Assembly (NCBI GenBank): GCA_003024785.1
Contig: PUQB01000308.1
Span: 38,501 to 102,500, forward strand
Source: Selaginella tamariscina
Lineage: Eukaryota > Streptophyta > Lycopodiopsida > Selaginellales > Selaginellaceae
Direction: 5' to 3'
Length of the DNA: 64,000 nt
Shown here: in pieces, positions 63,205 to 64,000 of the stretch
Layout: every line of letters starts with the position of its first letter
Numbering within the stretch: the first letter of the stretch is position 1
Made by a program: the position numbers and the translations under genes
Notes under the pieces: generated by a model
The model's database searches: none
Told to the model about the DNA's origin: nothing
What the model saw: only the letters and a program-made list of their open reading frames with translations

Positions 63205-63474
63205 TGAGATGAAGGTAGCAATGTAACGAATGTGCACTTAAACAACTTATATACATCACACACACACGCACGCACGCACGCACACGCACACATATAGATA
63301 TGCGAGACTCTCGTGAAGTCCCTGACTTGTGGACAAACTCAAGATTGGATCTACTACACAGAAAGTACTGCAATCTTGTCTTTTATCAGCTATTTTTAAT
63401 TATGTTTTAATAAGAATGTTCATTTTAGTATTTAAGTTAATTAGTTTATAATACATGATTAAGTTAATTACCTT
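63205..63474. other. Intergenic between lectin promoter and CFAP70-like 3' end
   Basis: (AC/GC)n repeat at about 63256-63295; otherwise unremarkable. The lectin promoter should lie here, but no clear TATA box was found. Confidence 0.55.

Positions 63475-64000
<526 letters not shown>

Overview
This is a nuclear chromosome segment of a land plant. Intergenic DNA is very AT-rich, genes have short GT-AG introns full of (TG)n, (AG)n and (AT)n tracts, and the gene content is plant-specific: katanin p60, two PPR proteins, a dirigent protein, a jacalin-type lectin, Ole e 1-like proline-rich proteins and an NLR. Two features point to a seed-free plant with swimming sperm, most likely a lycophyte (inference): a gene end at the right edge resembling the axonemal protein CFAP70, and an intronless PPR protein built almost wholly of 31-residue S repeats.

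Layout. 0.9-6.1 kb: a decayed NLR resistance gene whose ~2.9-kb intron holds a ~1.5-kb insert with direct and inverted repeats. 6.7-9.1 kb: an Ole e 1/proline-rich gene, the left arm of a large inverted duplication whose right arm is 37.6-39.7 kb. 9.3-18.9 kb: a graveyard of Ty3/gypsy fossils, a long LTR, a CACTA-like fragment and an unclassified repeat B. 19.6-21.6 kb: a partial direct duplicate of the PPR gene at 41.2-46.2 kb, cut off by a solo LTR (21.6-22.9 kb). 23.1-26.0 kb: a complete but frame-broken hAT transposon with 8-bp target duplications inside a second copy of repeat B; the uninterrupted copy is at 17.0-17.6 kb. 26.5-35.1 kb: an unusual divergent block. Leftward are an FCP1-like phosphatase remnant and an intron-bearing gene with a methyltransferase-like C-terminus. 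Then come a perfect hairpin and an array of palindromic GGGATTAATCCC units. Rightward are two copies of a gene with the GHTHEDID signature. This block is the best candidate for an undescribed element. 35-37.5 kb is mostly empty.

41.2-49.2 kb and 58.5-64 kb are the euchromatic gene islands. They hold a P-type PPR gene (11 exons, minus) and an S-type PPR gene (plus) that start 36 bp apart across two telo-boxes, a dirigent gene, a complete 10-exon katanin p60 gene that reads open for 536 residues, a 3-exon jacalin-like lectin and the last exons of a CFAP70-like gene. Between them, 49.4-58.3 kb is a gene-free AT-rich desert.

Several host genes carry single-base frameshifts, some in short homopolymers, while katanin is perfect. 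Consensus errors and real decay cannot be separated from this sequence alone. Family names rest on recalled motifs; no search was run.
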